Below, in pieces: positions 14,288-22,428 of a stretch of DNA of 33,517 bases. The stretch's first letter is position 1. Every line of letters starts with the position of its first letter. The stretch is from a virus: IMG/VR virus record IMGVR_UViG_3300037241_000049, positions 1 to 33,517 of that record, one strand, 5' to 3'. The notes under the pieces were generated by a model. The model was not told the origin of the DNA and made no database searches. It saw only the letters and a program-made list of their open reading frames with translations. Both the position numbers and the translations under genes were made by a program.

Positions 14288-17200
14288 ATGCGCAGAGTAA
14301 GACGTTGCCGTTTGTGGGCGCTTCTTCTTTTGGCCCTCTCGACGTTGCCATTCTGCGACCGCGTCCAGGCGCAGAATGTTGAAGGTCAAATCGTCGCCGC
14401 GCAGTTTGGCGAATTCCAGGTACCTGCGATGGGTGATGGTTTCAAGTTTCCGCCGGCGACCTGTCAGGTGAGCGGAGGCGGCCGGAACTTTAATGCATTC
14501 GCTATGGGAGCCCCCATCAAGATCGTCGATAGTGATCCGAGCCTGACCGAGATCGCAACTCCAGTCGCAGTGTTTATCGACTCTTGCGCTGTCAGTCTGC
14601 CGACGATATATAGCCATGAGTCGTTCTATCTTACTTCGGGAACCGGCGGTCTGCAGGAGGCACTTACCAACGGGATCGACCGCGGCGGCGGGCCGAATAC
14701 CATCATCCTGAATGCGGAATGGTACACGCTGGTTGCCCCATCGAGCCCGTCCGCGGTTATCGCTTCGGTACACGGCAATACCAATCTTGGCCTGGTGGAC
14801 GTCACCACCACGCCGTACACCTCTTATGCCTGGAATGGCTCGCAGTACGTGCAAAACGCTACCGGTGGAGGCGCCAGCACTCCAGCCACATCGAACGTAT
14901 TGAAAGGTGCAGGAGTAGCGAACTCAGTCGCAGCAGCGACTCCGGGAACCGACTATGTGATCCCCAGCGGGAACGTTGCCACAGCCACAGCGCTTGCCGG
15001 AGCCTCGGCAATCCCCAACGGCAGCACAGCGACCACGCAGGGTTCAGGAGACAACACAGCAAAGATCGCCACCGATCTCTTTGTGCTCAATAATGCCCTT
15101 ACCGCCTCGTCGATCCCTGCAACCAGCGATCTGCTTAAGGGCAGTGGAACAGCCGGCAGTGCATCCGTCGCTACGCCAAATACGGACTATCTCACGCCAA
15201 GCTACTGGGGCGGGCTCACGGGTTGCGGTACAGCAGGCTATGCGTTTTCTCCGCAAGCGGGTGGGTGCATCGCATCCGGAGGCGCCAGCACTCCAGCCAC
15301 CAACTTGGTGCTCAAGGGCAGTGGCAGCGCAAATGGGGTGGTGGCGGCGACGGCGGGCACGGATTACCTCGATCCAGCACTAACAACACTCCAAACGCTC
15401 AGCGGCCCTCTGGCAGTAAAGGCGATCAACGGCATATCCCACTCCGAGCTTTACACCGGAGCAACGGTCGATGTCCGCGTCAACGCTTGCCTTAGCGATG
15501 CCCTGAACGGCACCAATGGAAATACGTCACTACTTTGTGACAGCAGTGGAGAGTCAGGAAATCAAACAATTGCCGCCACTATTGTGATTGGCGACAACAA
15601 CAACGATAAGGTCGGCTTGATCCTTCCGTGTGGTGTGTACTGGACCGGATCGATGACTAACACCACTCCAGTTGTCGAGCAGTACGCAGGAACGACAGTT
15701 ACGAGTAACTGCGCCTCGAATGGCCCCCAAATGCAGTTCACAACGAATAGCTCATCGAATCCGAGCGTCATATACGAGATCGTGAGCGGCACCAGTCTGA
15801 ACTACCCTTACGTTTACGACCACGGCTTTCAAATCACAAACGATGGTGGCGGCGGTCATGCGACTTCTACGGGAGTCGGCTTCCTGCTGACTGGGCAGAT
15901 TGCAGACGCCTCGGTTCTCGATGCAGTGAATGTTTTCGATAATCTCGATGCTTATCCAGCAGAGATCTACGGAGCCTGTTGCCAAACGACGTGGACCCAT
16001 AGCTCAATTAATGCTGGCTTTTATGGCACGCCGCTCTTAATTCAGACTGACAGCGGCAACTTTACGCGAGACTTCACTTTTAGCAACGGAACCATCGTTC
16101 ATCCGGGGGCCGGGAACTCTGCAGTTTTCTGCAACGACACGCGAAACTCGACCGTCTCAAGCTTCGCCTTAGACCACGTCTACACGGAAACAGGGGAGAG
16201 CAGTAATCCAGCAGCAATCTATTTGATCAACGGATGCACCAGGGCGAGCATTTCTCACATTACCCTTCCCCAGTACGGACATGCCGGATTTCCTGCTGTC
16301 TCGATCACCAGTGCTTACAACACCATGGCAGTCGTGGACGATATCTGGTTTACCTACGGGTCCGGACCATGGACATATCCCAACCCGGCCGTCGTAAATG
16401 CTTACACCGGCCAATCAGTCAATTCTGACAGCAATGGCTACTTTGCCCACTACAACACACCAACTGCTACGACGACTCTAGGAGATTCAACCACTTTAGG
16501 TGACCTTGCATATGCTGGAGCTTCAGGCGTGGCAGCTCGCTTGCCAGGCAATGCCGCGGCTACCGACGAAGTGTTGGTGTCGCATGGGAGCGGAGCAATC
16601 TCGACTCCAACGACAAAGACCTGCGCCCATTTCACAACAAGCGGAACTACTTCCACTTGCACCTGGAGCACCGCCCCAGCCATCGGAGAGTTTGTTGCCA
16701 TTGGTGTCTATAACTACACCGGTGGCGCGACTCTCTCGGTAACTGATTCAGCGAGCAATGTCTATACAGCAGTCGCAGCTTCTTATAACCCCCCGGATAT
16801 CGTAGGTCAGACCCAGCTCTTTTACTTCGGCCCTCTTGCATCGTCCATAACCACGACAACGGTTACCAGTTCGAGTAGCAGTAGTGGATTGGTGATACTA
16901 GGGGATACGGCCACAGGCGTTGCCTCGTCTTACCCTGTTGACGGAGCCCCTTGCTATGCTGATACCATCGCTGTAACTTCAAGCCCATGTTCCACCGCGA
17001 TCACCACAACCTCTGCCAATGATTACCTATTTTGTGCCGCCCAAAACGAGACGGGAGCAGACGACTTTACGGCAGGCGCAGGATTTACGGCAGGCGCAGC
17101 AGCAGGAGGCGCTAATTCTCTCGCGCAGTACAAAGTTCAATCTGCAGTGGGGGCCATAACTCCTGCTATTACAAGTAGCTCTGCCAGTCCTATGACAATG

Positions 17201-17557
17201 ACTTGTGCGGCTTTCAAGCCGGCGTTATCAACGAATGCGCCCACGCTCAGCAACTCGCCTGCGCTGAACACGGCCAACATGTTTGCCGGGGGAACGACCT
17301 TTACGGCCAGCGGATGCAACAACAGCACCCTGGTGGGTGGAGCGACGGCAGGTTCCTACGATTCGGGCACCTCGGGCACATGCACGGTAGTGCTTACGAC
17401 CGGAGTCACTGCTCCTCATGGCTATGCCTGCACGGCCAACGATTTGACTACAACTGCGGATACGATTAAGCAAACCGCTAGCAGCCAGACTACAGCAACG
17501 CTTTCTGGAACCACGGCCTCTGGCGATGTCATCAGCTTCGCTTGTACGCCGTACTAA
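14288..17557 (+). CDS. Tail-spike-like protein with signal peptide and shared N-terminal domain
   Basis: A 1089-residue protein. ATG 14288 gives an Arg-rich signal peptide (1-28, cleavage VQA) like its paralogues. GTG 14138 is in frame but would add residues encoded by an intergenic hairpin repeat. Residues 29-194 are the shared spike domain. Residues 198-362 hold three copies of the phage fibre motif 'LKGxGxA...GTDY'. Residues 365-760 are a beta-helix-like body. Residues 776-975 (VTDSASNVYTAVAASYNP, LFYFGPLASSITTTTVTSSS, MTCAAFKP) resemble a domain frequent in secreted acidobacterial proteins. The last 115 residues form a Cys-rich beta cap. The middle is visibly less GC-rich than neighbouring genes (two hand-counted 60-base lines gave 29/60 against 38/60 in the giant spike), suggesting a separately acquired receptor-binding body. 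Confidence 0.8.
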   Translation: MRRVRRCRLWALLLLALSTLPFCDRVQAQNVEGQIVAAQFGEFQVPAMGDGFKFPPATCQVSGGGRNFNAFAMGAPIKIVDSDPSLTEIATPVAVFIDSCAVSLPTIYSHESFYLTSGTGGLQEALTNGIDRGGGPNTIILNAEWYTLVAPSSPSAVIASVHGNTNLGLVDVTTTPYTSYAWNGSQYVQNATGGGASTPATSNVLKGAGVANSVAAATPGTDYVIPSGNVATATALAGASAIPNGSTATTQGSGDNTAKIATDLFVLNNALTASSIPATSDLLKGSGTAGSASVATPNTDYLTPSYWGGLTGCGTAGYAFSPQAGGCIASGGASTPATNLVLKGSGSANGVVAATAGTDYLDPALTTLQTLSGPLAVKAINGISHSELYTGATVDVRVNACLSDALNGTNGNTSLLCDSSGESGNQTIAATIVIGDNNNDKVGLILPCGVYWTGSMTNTTPVVEQYAGTTVTSNCASNGPQMQFTTNSSSNPSVIYEIVSGTSLNYPYVYDHGFQITNDGGGGHATSTGVGFLLTGQIADASVLDAVNVFDNLDAYPAEIYGACCQTTWTHSSINAGFYGTPLLIQTDSGNFTRDFTFSNGTIVHPGAGNSAVFCNDTRNSTVSSFALDHVYTETGESSNPAAIYLINGCTRASISHITLPQYGHAGFPAVSITSAYNTMAVVDDIWFTYGSGPWTYPNPAVVNAYTGQSVNSDSNGYFAHYNTPTATTTLGDSTTLGDLAYAGASGVAARLPGNAAATDEVLVSHGSGAISTPTTKTCAHFTTSGTTSTCTWSTAPAIGEFVAIGVYNYTGGATLSVTDSASNVYTAVAASYNPPDIVGQTQLFYFGPLASSITTTTVTSSSSSSGLVILGDTATGVASSYPVDGAPCYADTIAVTSSPCSTAITTTSANDYLFCAAQNETGADDFTAGAGFTAGAAAGGANSLAQYKVQSAVGAITPAITSSSASPMTMTCAAFKPALSTNAPTLSNSPALNTANMFAGGTTFTASGCNNSTLVGGATAGSYDSGTSGTCTVVLTTGVTAPHGYACTANDLTTTADTIKQTASSQTTATLSGTTASGDVISFACTPY
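14867..14889 (+). repeat. 23-base direct repeat inside spike gene, copy 1
   Basis: A 23-base sequence beginning GGAGGCGCCAGCAC is repeated exactly at 15278-15300, 411 bases downstream in the same reading frame. It encodes GGASTPAT at the start of the fibre-type LKGxG repeats. Confidence 0.8.
15278..15300 (+). repeat. 23-base direct repeat inside spike gene, copy 2
   Basis: Exact second copy of 14867-14889, marking the start of the third LKGxG unit. The two copies could recombine to delete or add fibre repeats in frame (411 is divisible by 3). Confidence 0.8.
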
Positions 17558-17576
17558 AAGAGAAGAGGAGGGTACC

Positions 17577-17804
17577 ATGAACAATCTCAAGGTATGGATT
17601 CACGGCTTGGCAGCGGCTGCTATTTCGGCCTTTGCCTCGGCGGCTAGCGGCGCAATCGCGCTGCCTAGCGTATTTACGTTCGACAGGGCGGGGTTTGTCA
17701 ATATGGTCAAGCTGGCTACTGTGCCGGCATTGCTGGCAGTATTTGCTTATCTGAAAAGTAGCCCGGTGCCGACGTTGACCACCACCATGGTTAAAGGTCA
17801 ATAA
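17577..17804 (+). CDS. Small two-TM membrane protein, holin candidate
   Basis: A 75-residue protein starting at ATG 17577 behind a strong GAGGAGG ribosome binding site; an upstream in-frame ATG (17526) lies inside the spike gene and is rejected. Residues 8-30 (GLAAAAISAFASAASGAIAL) and about 42-60 (MVKLATVPALLAVFAYLKSS) are hydrophobic helices, with a short polar tail. Size and topology suit a phage holin, and the endolysin lies 3.4 kb upstream. Similar short membrane proteins occur in many phage structural clusters without tested function. Confidence 0.6.
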   Translation: MNNLKVWIHGLAAAAISAFASAASGAIALPSVFTFDRAGFVNMVKLATVPALLAVFAYLKSSPVPTLTTTMVKGQ

Positions 17805-17876
17805 CGGTGGTGCTTCCGTACGAAAGCTCCGAAAACTAATCTAAATCTTCCCGCATAGTCTGGGGAAGGTATGGAA

Positions 17877-17920
17877 TTCCCATATCTTGCACAAAAGACG
17901 TGCGCGGTATGGGGCACCCG
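17877..17920 (+). repeat. Intergenic hairpin repeat, copy 2
   Basis: The arms are CCCATA (17879-17884) and TATGGG (17908-17913), with inner arms GCAC (17889-17892) and GTGC (17900-17903). The loop contains AAAAGAC, and the element ends GGGGCACCCG. It sits in a 183-base spacer. An ATG at 17871 just before it opens a frame through the repeat but has no support as a start. Confidence 0.65.
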
Positions 17921-17987
17921 TACAGTGCTTTCTCCAACCTCTGACTTTTGCAAACCGTGTAACACAACACACATAAGGAGAGTTCCC

Positions 17988-18335
17988 ATGGCATTTACCT
18001 GGCAGTCGGCCGGGCACGCATTCGCGTCCCTACTTAAAGATGTAGTCACTGTTTCGAAGAAGGTGGTCACGGTCCTCGGCGGTCTACAGAACGAAGAACA
18101 GGTTATTGAGTCGCTGACTTCGCTGGTGAGTCCACAGGCTGCGGCGGTGGAGCAGATTGCTTTCGGTGCGCTGGGCGAGCTGGTCGCGGCCGTGCAAGCT
18201 ACCGAGACGGCGGCGGGCGCCAACGGCGTCAACGTCGCCTTCGATGCTTCCGTAGTGGCCGAAGTGAAGAAGCTGATTACCGAGTTCCCCGAGGTTGTCG
18301 CCCAGGTCGAGGCGGCGTTCGGCAAAGCCAAGTAA
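17988..18335 (+). CDS. Hypothetical protein, 115 aa
   Basis: ATG 17988 lies eight bases after AAGGAG (17975-17980). The extended frame from 17871 passes through a hairpin repeat and is not used. The protein is helical and slightly acidic: KDVVTVSKKVVTVLGGLQNE (about 17-36), an Ala/Glu-rich middle and VVAEVKKLITEFPEVVAQVE near the end. It contains no Cys and no transmembrane segment. The sequence is simple enough to be a small structural or chaperone-like protein. I do not recognise a family. Confidence 0.6.
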   Translation: MAFTWQSAGHAFASLLKDVVTVSKKVVTVLGGLQNEEQVIESLTSLVSPQAAAVEQIAFGALGELVAAVQATETAAGANGVNVAFDASVVAEVKKLITEFPEVVAQVEAAFGKAK

Positions 18336-18365
18336 GTGGTTCCAAATCCTTAACGGGGTAACCCA

Positions 18366-18704
18366 ATGGCCCTCTGGCTCTCGTGCCTGATCCACGGCGT
18401 GATGCTGCTGCTTATCTCGGGATGCTCAGCGCATCGGCCCGTCGCCGTGCGCGTCCTCCCCGATGCTGAGATCTCAGACGCCAGAGATTTCGTGGTGGCG
18501 GTGGCAGACAAGCTGCCAATGTGGGACGCCGACGCTATCTCGAGGTACGAACAGGTGGAGATTGCCACGGTTAAGGCCGATATCGCGATGGCGCAACAGG
18601 ACGACAAAAAAAGCTCATTCCTCGAGGATGTGACCAAGCTACATGACGACTGGGATGCGCTGGTCGCACTCGACGAGATGCTAAAGAAGGAGTCCCTCAT
18701 ATGA
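18366..18704 (+). CDS. Lipoprotein, possible spanin-type lysis protein
   Basis: A 112-residue protein with a hydrophobic N-terminus and a lipobox LISGC, so Cys20 would be acylated after signal peptidase II cleavage. The mature part has a beta-strand-like start (RPVAVRVLPDAE) and then charged helices (WDADAISRYEQVEIATVKAD). An outer-membrane lipoprotein in a phage lysis/tail region recalls Rz1-type spanins. However, it is not Pro-rich and no inner-membrane partner overlaps it. Superinfection exclusion is another possibility. The gene ends in an ATGA overlap with the next. Confidence 0.6.
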   Translation: MALWLSCLIHGVMLLLISGCSAHRPVAVRVLPDAEISDARDFVVAVADKLPMWDADAISRYEQVEIATVKADIAMAQQDDKKSSFLEDVTKLHDDWDALVALDEMLKKESLI

Positions 18705-18883
18705 GCAGCAAACACTGGATCGAAAGAGCGATCAAGAAGCCCGGAACCTTCAAGGCGCTGGCCCAACGCGCCGGCGAGAGTACGGCAGAATTCGCCAGCG
18801 AGCGCGAGGACGCTGGGGGCAAGACAGGCAAGCGCGCGAGGCTGGCCGAAACACTGATGAAGATGCGGAAAGAGAAAGGCTAA
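18701..18883 (+). CDS. Small conserved-type phage protein (HWIxxAIKxPG)
   Basis: A 60-residue basic protein that starts in an ATGA overlap, with AAGGAG nine bases upstream. The N-terminal HWIERAIKKPGTFKALAQRA and the C-terminal RARLAETLMKM pattern are shared with short uncharacterised proteins common in phage structural clusters of many hosts. Those often have an acidic or basic linker of variable length between the two motifs. The function is unknown; it is probably a small virion-associated or DNA-associated protein. Confidence 0.6.
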   Translation: MSSKHWIERAIKKPGTFKALAQRAGESTAEFASEREDAGGKTGKRARLAETLMKMRKEKG

Positions 18884-18885
18884 CC

Positions 18886-19251
18886 ATGGCCCACACACGA
18901 TTGATTACGCTGAACGGCAGTGCCGGCGCGTTTGTCGCCGTCTCTGCAACCCAAGTGACCCGGCGGGTCGAGATCATCGAAGACGGCAGCGCGAATGGCG
19001 GAACTGGCCAGGGCATCGCGTACCAGTTCAACGATGGCTCAGCCACACCATTCACCACTACATACACGATCGAGCCACAGTCCGAGCCGATTTTGCTCGG
19101 CACACCAGTCCCTCAAGGCGGAGGATATGGGATAGTGATCGGTACGCCGCCGGATAATTCGGGAGGGTATACCATCGCTGCGACACTGCTTATCAACCTA
19201 AGGTCGGCAAGCACGAACACAACGATCGTCCGGGTGACGGAATTCGACTAA
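18886..19251 (+). CDS. Hypothetical beta-rich protein, 121 aa, minor structural candidate
   Basis: The start ATG 18886 lies three bases after the previous stop, with GAAAGG upstream. The protein is almost entirely strand-like, rich in Thr/Gly, with no Cys, no signal peptide and no transmembrane segment: RRVEIIEDGSANGGTGQGIA near 23-42 and GGYTIAATLLINLRSAS near 94-110. Such a composition is typical of small capsid-decoration or tail accessory proteins. It differs from the flanking spike genes in lacking an export signal. No family is recognised. Confidence 0.55.
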   Translation: MAHTRLITLNGSAGAFVAVSATQVTRRVEIIEDGSANGGTGQGIAYQFNDGSATPFTTTYTIEPQSEPILLGTPVPQGGGYGIVIGTPPDNSGGYTIAATLLINLRSASTNTTIVRVTEFD

Positions 19252-19267
19252 GGCAATCACTCACTTT

Positions 19268-21934
19268 ATGAAGAAAGCACTGTTGGTGGTTCTCGCCCTC
19301 GTTCCCTGTTTCCCCCACGTCCAGGCGCAGAACATTGAAGGCCAGATAATCGCCGCGCAGTACGGCGAATTCGAGGTACCTGGCACGGCGATCGGAGGGT
19401 TTGTCTTCCTGCCTGCGACTTGCCGGGTTACCGGCGGTGGGAAGAGCTTCTCCGCCTTCGCGACCGGGGTGCCGATCAAGATTGTTGACGGCAACCCGAG
19501 CCTCACCGAAATTGCCACGCCGAGTTCGGTGTACATCAACGTCTGCTCGGTCAACATGGCGACGGCGAATGTCCACGAGCCGCCTTACTACCTCACCTCC
19601 GGGACAGGGGGGCTGCAAGAGGCGATTACCGCCAACCAGACGAGTACCGGCATCAACTCGATCATCCTCAACTCGGAGTGGTACCGGGAAGTGCTGCCAG
19701 GCAATGCGGCCAATGTCATTGCGTCCGTGCATGGCATCGCATCGCTGGGACTGGTGGATGTGACCACCACACCATACACCTATTACACCTGGACCGGGTC
19801 ACAGTATACGGTGAACAATCCGACGGCCGGCAGCCTTAGTTACAACCAGGGAGGAACCGGCGCGGTGACGCGCAGCAGCACCGCGAAGTGGCAAGACTCT
19901 CTATCAATCAAAGACTTTGGTGCGCTGGGCAACGGCTCGTCCATGGCGGCCGACACGGCGGGTTTGCAGAATGCCGTCGCGGCGGCCAACATCCAAGGCA
20001 AAGCGGTCTACATCCCGGCCGGCAATTACCTGCTCGACAACAGCGACGGCCCGGTTATCTCCGGGGGCAACAACGTAGTCATTTGGGGCGATGGGCCATC
20101 GTCTTCCCTTGCCTGCCAGACCACCGGAGGTCCGGACTGCATCGCGTCAACGGGCGCGACCGGCTTTGGCCTGCAGAATCTTTCTATTGCCTTTGGACCG
20201 ACAGCCACAGAACGATCCAGCGGCTACGCAGTGGACATCGAGACGTGCAACACCTGTACCCTCGACGGGGTGACGCTGAACAACGGCGACCTGAGCGGCC
20301 TCAGGTTGGCGAGCTCGGTGCGTACCTCGATCCACAACCTGCAAGTGTCGAACTTCTTCGCCAACGGCACCTTCCTGATTAACGACCAGGATCTGCGCGT
20401 GGACGGCCTGGCCTGCGCAAACAACGAGGATGCGTGCCTGGAAACCTCATGGTACGACTCGGAGTATACGGCGCACGCGGTTCCCTGCCAGGACATCACG
20501 GCGACCAACATCACCAGTGCTAATGATCTTGAGGCGGTACTCGTCAACTCCTGCAATAACGTCACCGTGACGGGTTTCTCTGCGGTGGGCAGCGCCAAGG
20601 AAGCAGTCTTTGTCGGTCAGGATCCCACCACGACCACCGCACAATGGCCAGACCGGGTGAGCATCTCGAACGGATCCATCTACGGGTCTGGTTACGGCAG
20701 CAACCCGCTCAACTCCGCCGCCGCACAGGCACTCTACATCAACGTAGGCACCAGCCCGGGCGGCTTCATCTCGCACCTCGCCTTTTCTAACATCGTGGCC
20801 ACGCACATCAGCTCGTGGGGCCTGCAGATGGCGGAGCTGCAAAACGACGATGTGCAGGCAAGCAACCTGACCTTTAATGACATTGGTAATGGAAACTCGG
20901 CTGGTTGCGTGCAGACAGAAGGCAACCAAGTCAACCTCGACAATATCGCCTGCTCGAACATCGGCACCTACGCCTTTTATGACACCAATACCAACCGGCT
21001 CACGGGCACGGGCTGGACGGCGAGTGGCTCCAACCAGGTGGGCGCCGGGACCGAGGCAGTCTTTCTTTCACCCACCGCGGTCGGATTTGTAAACGTCGCC
21101 GGCATTTCGCTGAACGACACCAACGGCAGCGTTTTTTCCAGCGCGGTCTACGATGACACGACCACGGGCGATCACATCCTGGTCAACATCAAGAGTTCGG
21201 GCATCGTAGCCCCCACTGGGCCGACCAGCGCGAACCAAGGCACGACGTACACCTACGCCGATCCAACCCACTCCTGGATCTTTCGGAATGGGGGGATGAT
21301 TATGTCCTTCCTGCCGCCCGACGTGTACCTGCTGCCTACCGCCGGCGCGACCGCGGGGTCTTATGTCAACGGATCCACCTTCTGGTGGCAGAGCAAGTGC
21401 TGGACAAGTTCGCAGCAAACCGAGAGCGTTGCGTGGCTCGATCTCTATCCCACATTGAGCACCGAGTCTTTTGCCTTTGCGCACACCGGAGGCTGCGGGT
21501 TTCCTATCACGCTCGATGTGACTGCAGCCGCTTCGATGCTGGGCAACATCTTTACTGGCACCATCATCAGCGGCCAGCACTTCAGTGGCCTAGCCAGCTC
21601 GGCACCGACGGCAGCGGCCGGGGCCGGCGCCGGTACCGGTCCTACAATTTCGCTCAACGCGAACTCTAATGACCTGTCTGGCTATCTCAGCGTCACCACC
21701 GGATCTTCGCCGACGGCAATCGCAATCGTAGCAACGCTCACCTTTGGCACCGCGTACGCAACGCTGCCCAAGTGCTTGCTCGCGGCTGCAAACGCAGCCG
21801 CCTCCGCGCTTAGCGGCGCTGCCAACGTTTACATTCCGCTGACTTCATCTGAGTCGGCCTTCACTGTCAACTCAAACACCACTGCTCTTGCCGCATCGAC
21901 GCTTTACACCTGGGGGTACACATGCACGCAGTAA
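19268..21934 (+). CDS. Tail-spike-like protein with signal peptide, shared N-terminal domain and pectate-lyase-type beta-helix
   Basis: An 888-residue protein. The signal peptide is 1-20 (cleavage VQA). Residues 21-187 are the shared spike domain. Residues 190-260 carry the classic phage spike entry: SLSYNQGGTGAVTRSSTAKW, then SIKDFGALGNGSS, a D-T-A-G-L-Q-N-A-V helix and VYIPAGNYLL. A long right-handed beta-helix follows (repeated short strands with NN, CNNVTV, DNIACSN) to about 620. Residues 780-888 are a cap domain duplicated as the next gene. It most likely binds or degrades host surface polysaccharide; catalytic acids cannot be assigned by eye. The start has only a weak, distant AAGG. The gene overlaps the next one by 13 bases. 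Confidence 0.8.
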   Translation: MKKALLVVLALVPCFPHVQAQNIEGQIIAAQYGEFEVPGTAIGGFVFLPATCRVTGGGKSFSAFATGVPIKIVDGNPSLTEIATPSSVYINVCSVNMATANVHEPPYYLTSGTGGLQEAITANQTSTGINSIILNSEWYREVLPGNAANVIASVHGIASLGLVDVTTTPYTYYTWTGSQYTVNNPTAGSLSYNQGGTGAVTRSSTAKWQDSLSIKDFGALGNGSSMAADTAGLQNAVAAANIQGKAVYIPAGNYLLDNSDGPVISGGNNVVIWGDGPSSSLACQTTGGPDCIASTGATGFGLQNLSIAFGPTATERSSGYAVDIETCNTCTLDGVTLNNGDLSGLRLASSVRTSIHNLQVSNFFANGTFLINDQDLRVDGLACANNEDACLETSWYDSEYTAHAVPCQDITATNITSANDLEAVLVNSCNNVTVTGFSAVGSAKEAVFVGQDPTTTTAQWPDRVSISNGSIYGSGYGSNPLNSAAAQALYINVGTSPGGFISHLAFSNIVATHISSWGLQMAELQNDDVQASNLTFNDIGNGNSAGCVQTEGNQVNLDNIACSNIGTYAFYDTNTNRLTGTGWTASGSNQVGAGTEAVFLSPTAVGFVNVAGISLNDTNGSVFSSAVYDDTTTGDHILVNIKSSGIVAPTGPTSANQGTTYTYADPTHSWIFRNGGMIMSFLPPDVYLLPTAGATAGSYVNGSTFWWQSKCWTSSQQTESVAWLDLYPTLSTESFAFAHTGGCGFPITLDVTAAASMLGNIFTGTIISGQHFSGLASSAPTAAAGAGAGTGPTISLNANSNDLSGYLSVTTGSSPTAIAIVATLTFGTAYATLPKCLLAAANAAASALSGAANVYIPLTSSESAFTVNSNTTALAASTLYTWGYTCTQ

Positions 21935-22395
21935 GGCACTGCTGTCAATACGCGGTTTTGCTCTCTGCGGTGGCCGGCATCGCCGTGGCGCAGCAGACAG
22001 GGAGCAATGGTGCGCCCGGAACCTCCTCGGTCCATGTTGGGGTTCGTGCTGCCGCCATCCCAACCATTGCGGCCGGCGTGGGAGCCGGCACCGCACCAGG
22101 CGCGGTAACCATTGTCGCCGGTTCAACCGATCTGTCTGGGACCATCACCATCGGCACCGGGACGTCACCGACGGCCTTCGGAGTCGTCGCGACCATCACG
22201 TTCAATGTGCCTTACACCGGCACCGTCCCGCATTGCATTCTTTATCCGGTCACCACCAACGCTGCACAGTTAGGGGCTGGGCCGGTCTTTCTGCCGCTGA
22301 GCGCCATCACGCTCACCGGGTTCAACATCAATTCCACCACGCCCGCTTTGGCCGCATCGACAACTTACTCATGGGAATACATCTGCACGCAGTAG
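21922..22395 (+). CDS. Secreted stand-alone copy of the spike C-terminal cap
   Basis: A 157-residue protein starting at ATG 21922 inside the end of the spike gene, five bases after GGGGG. Residues 1-23 are a signal peptide (cleavage AVA). Residues 47-157 align along their whole length with the last 109 residues of the preceding spike: PTIAAGVGAGT versus PTAAAGAGAGT, TDLSGTITI versus NDLSGYLSV, PTAFGVVATITF versus PTAIAIVATLTF, LAASTTYSWEYICTQ versus LAASTLYTWGYTCTQ. It is therefore a free cap module with its own export signal. It may trimerise with, compete with or chaperone the spike, or be a separate adhesin. No enzyme motif is seen. Confidence 0.75.
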   Translation: MHAVRHCCQYAVLLSAVAGIAVAQQTGSNGAPGTSSVHVGVRAAAIPTIAAGVGAGTAPGAVTIVAGSTDLSGTITIGTGTSPTAFGVVATITFNVPYTGTVPHCILYPVTTNAAQLGAGPVFLPLSAITLTGFNINSTTPALAASTTYSWEYICTQ

Positions 22396-22428
22396 TTGCG
22401 GAAAAAAGTGTCAAGATAGCGCCGCGTA

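Noticed and set aside
17871-17987. Upstream ATG start for the 115-aa protein
   Set aside because: The added 39 residues cross a hairpin repeat, while ATG 17988 has a perfect AAGGAG upstream.
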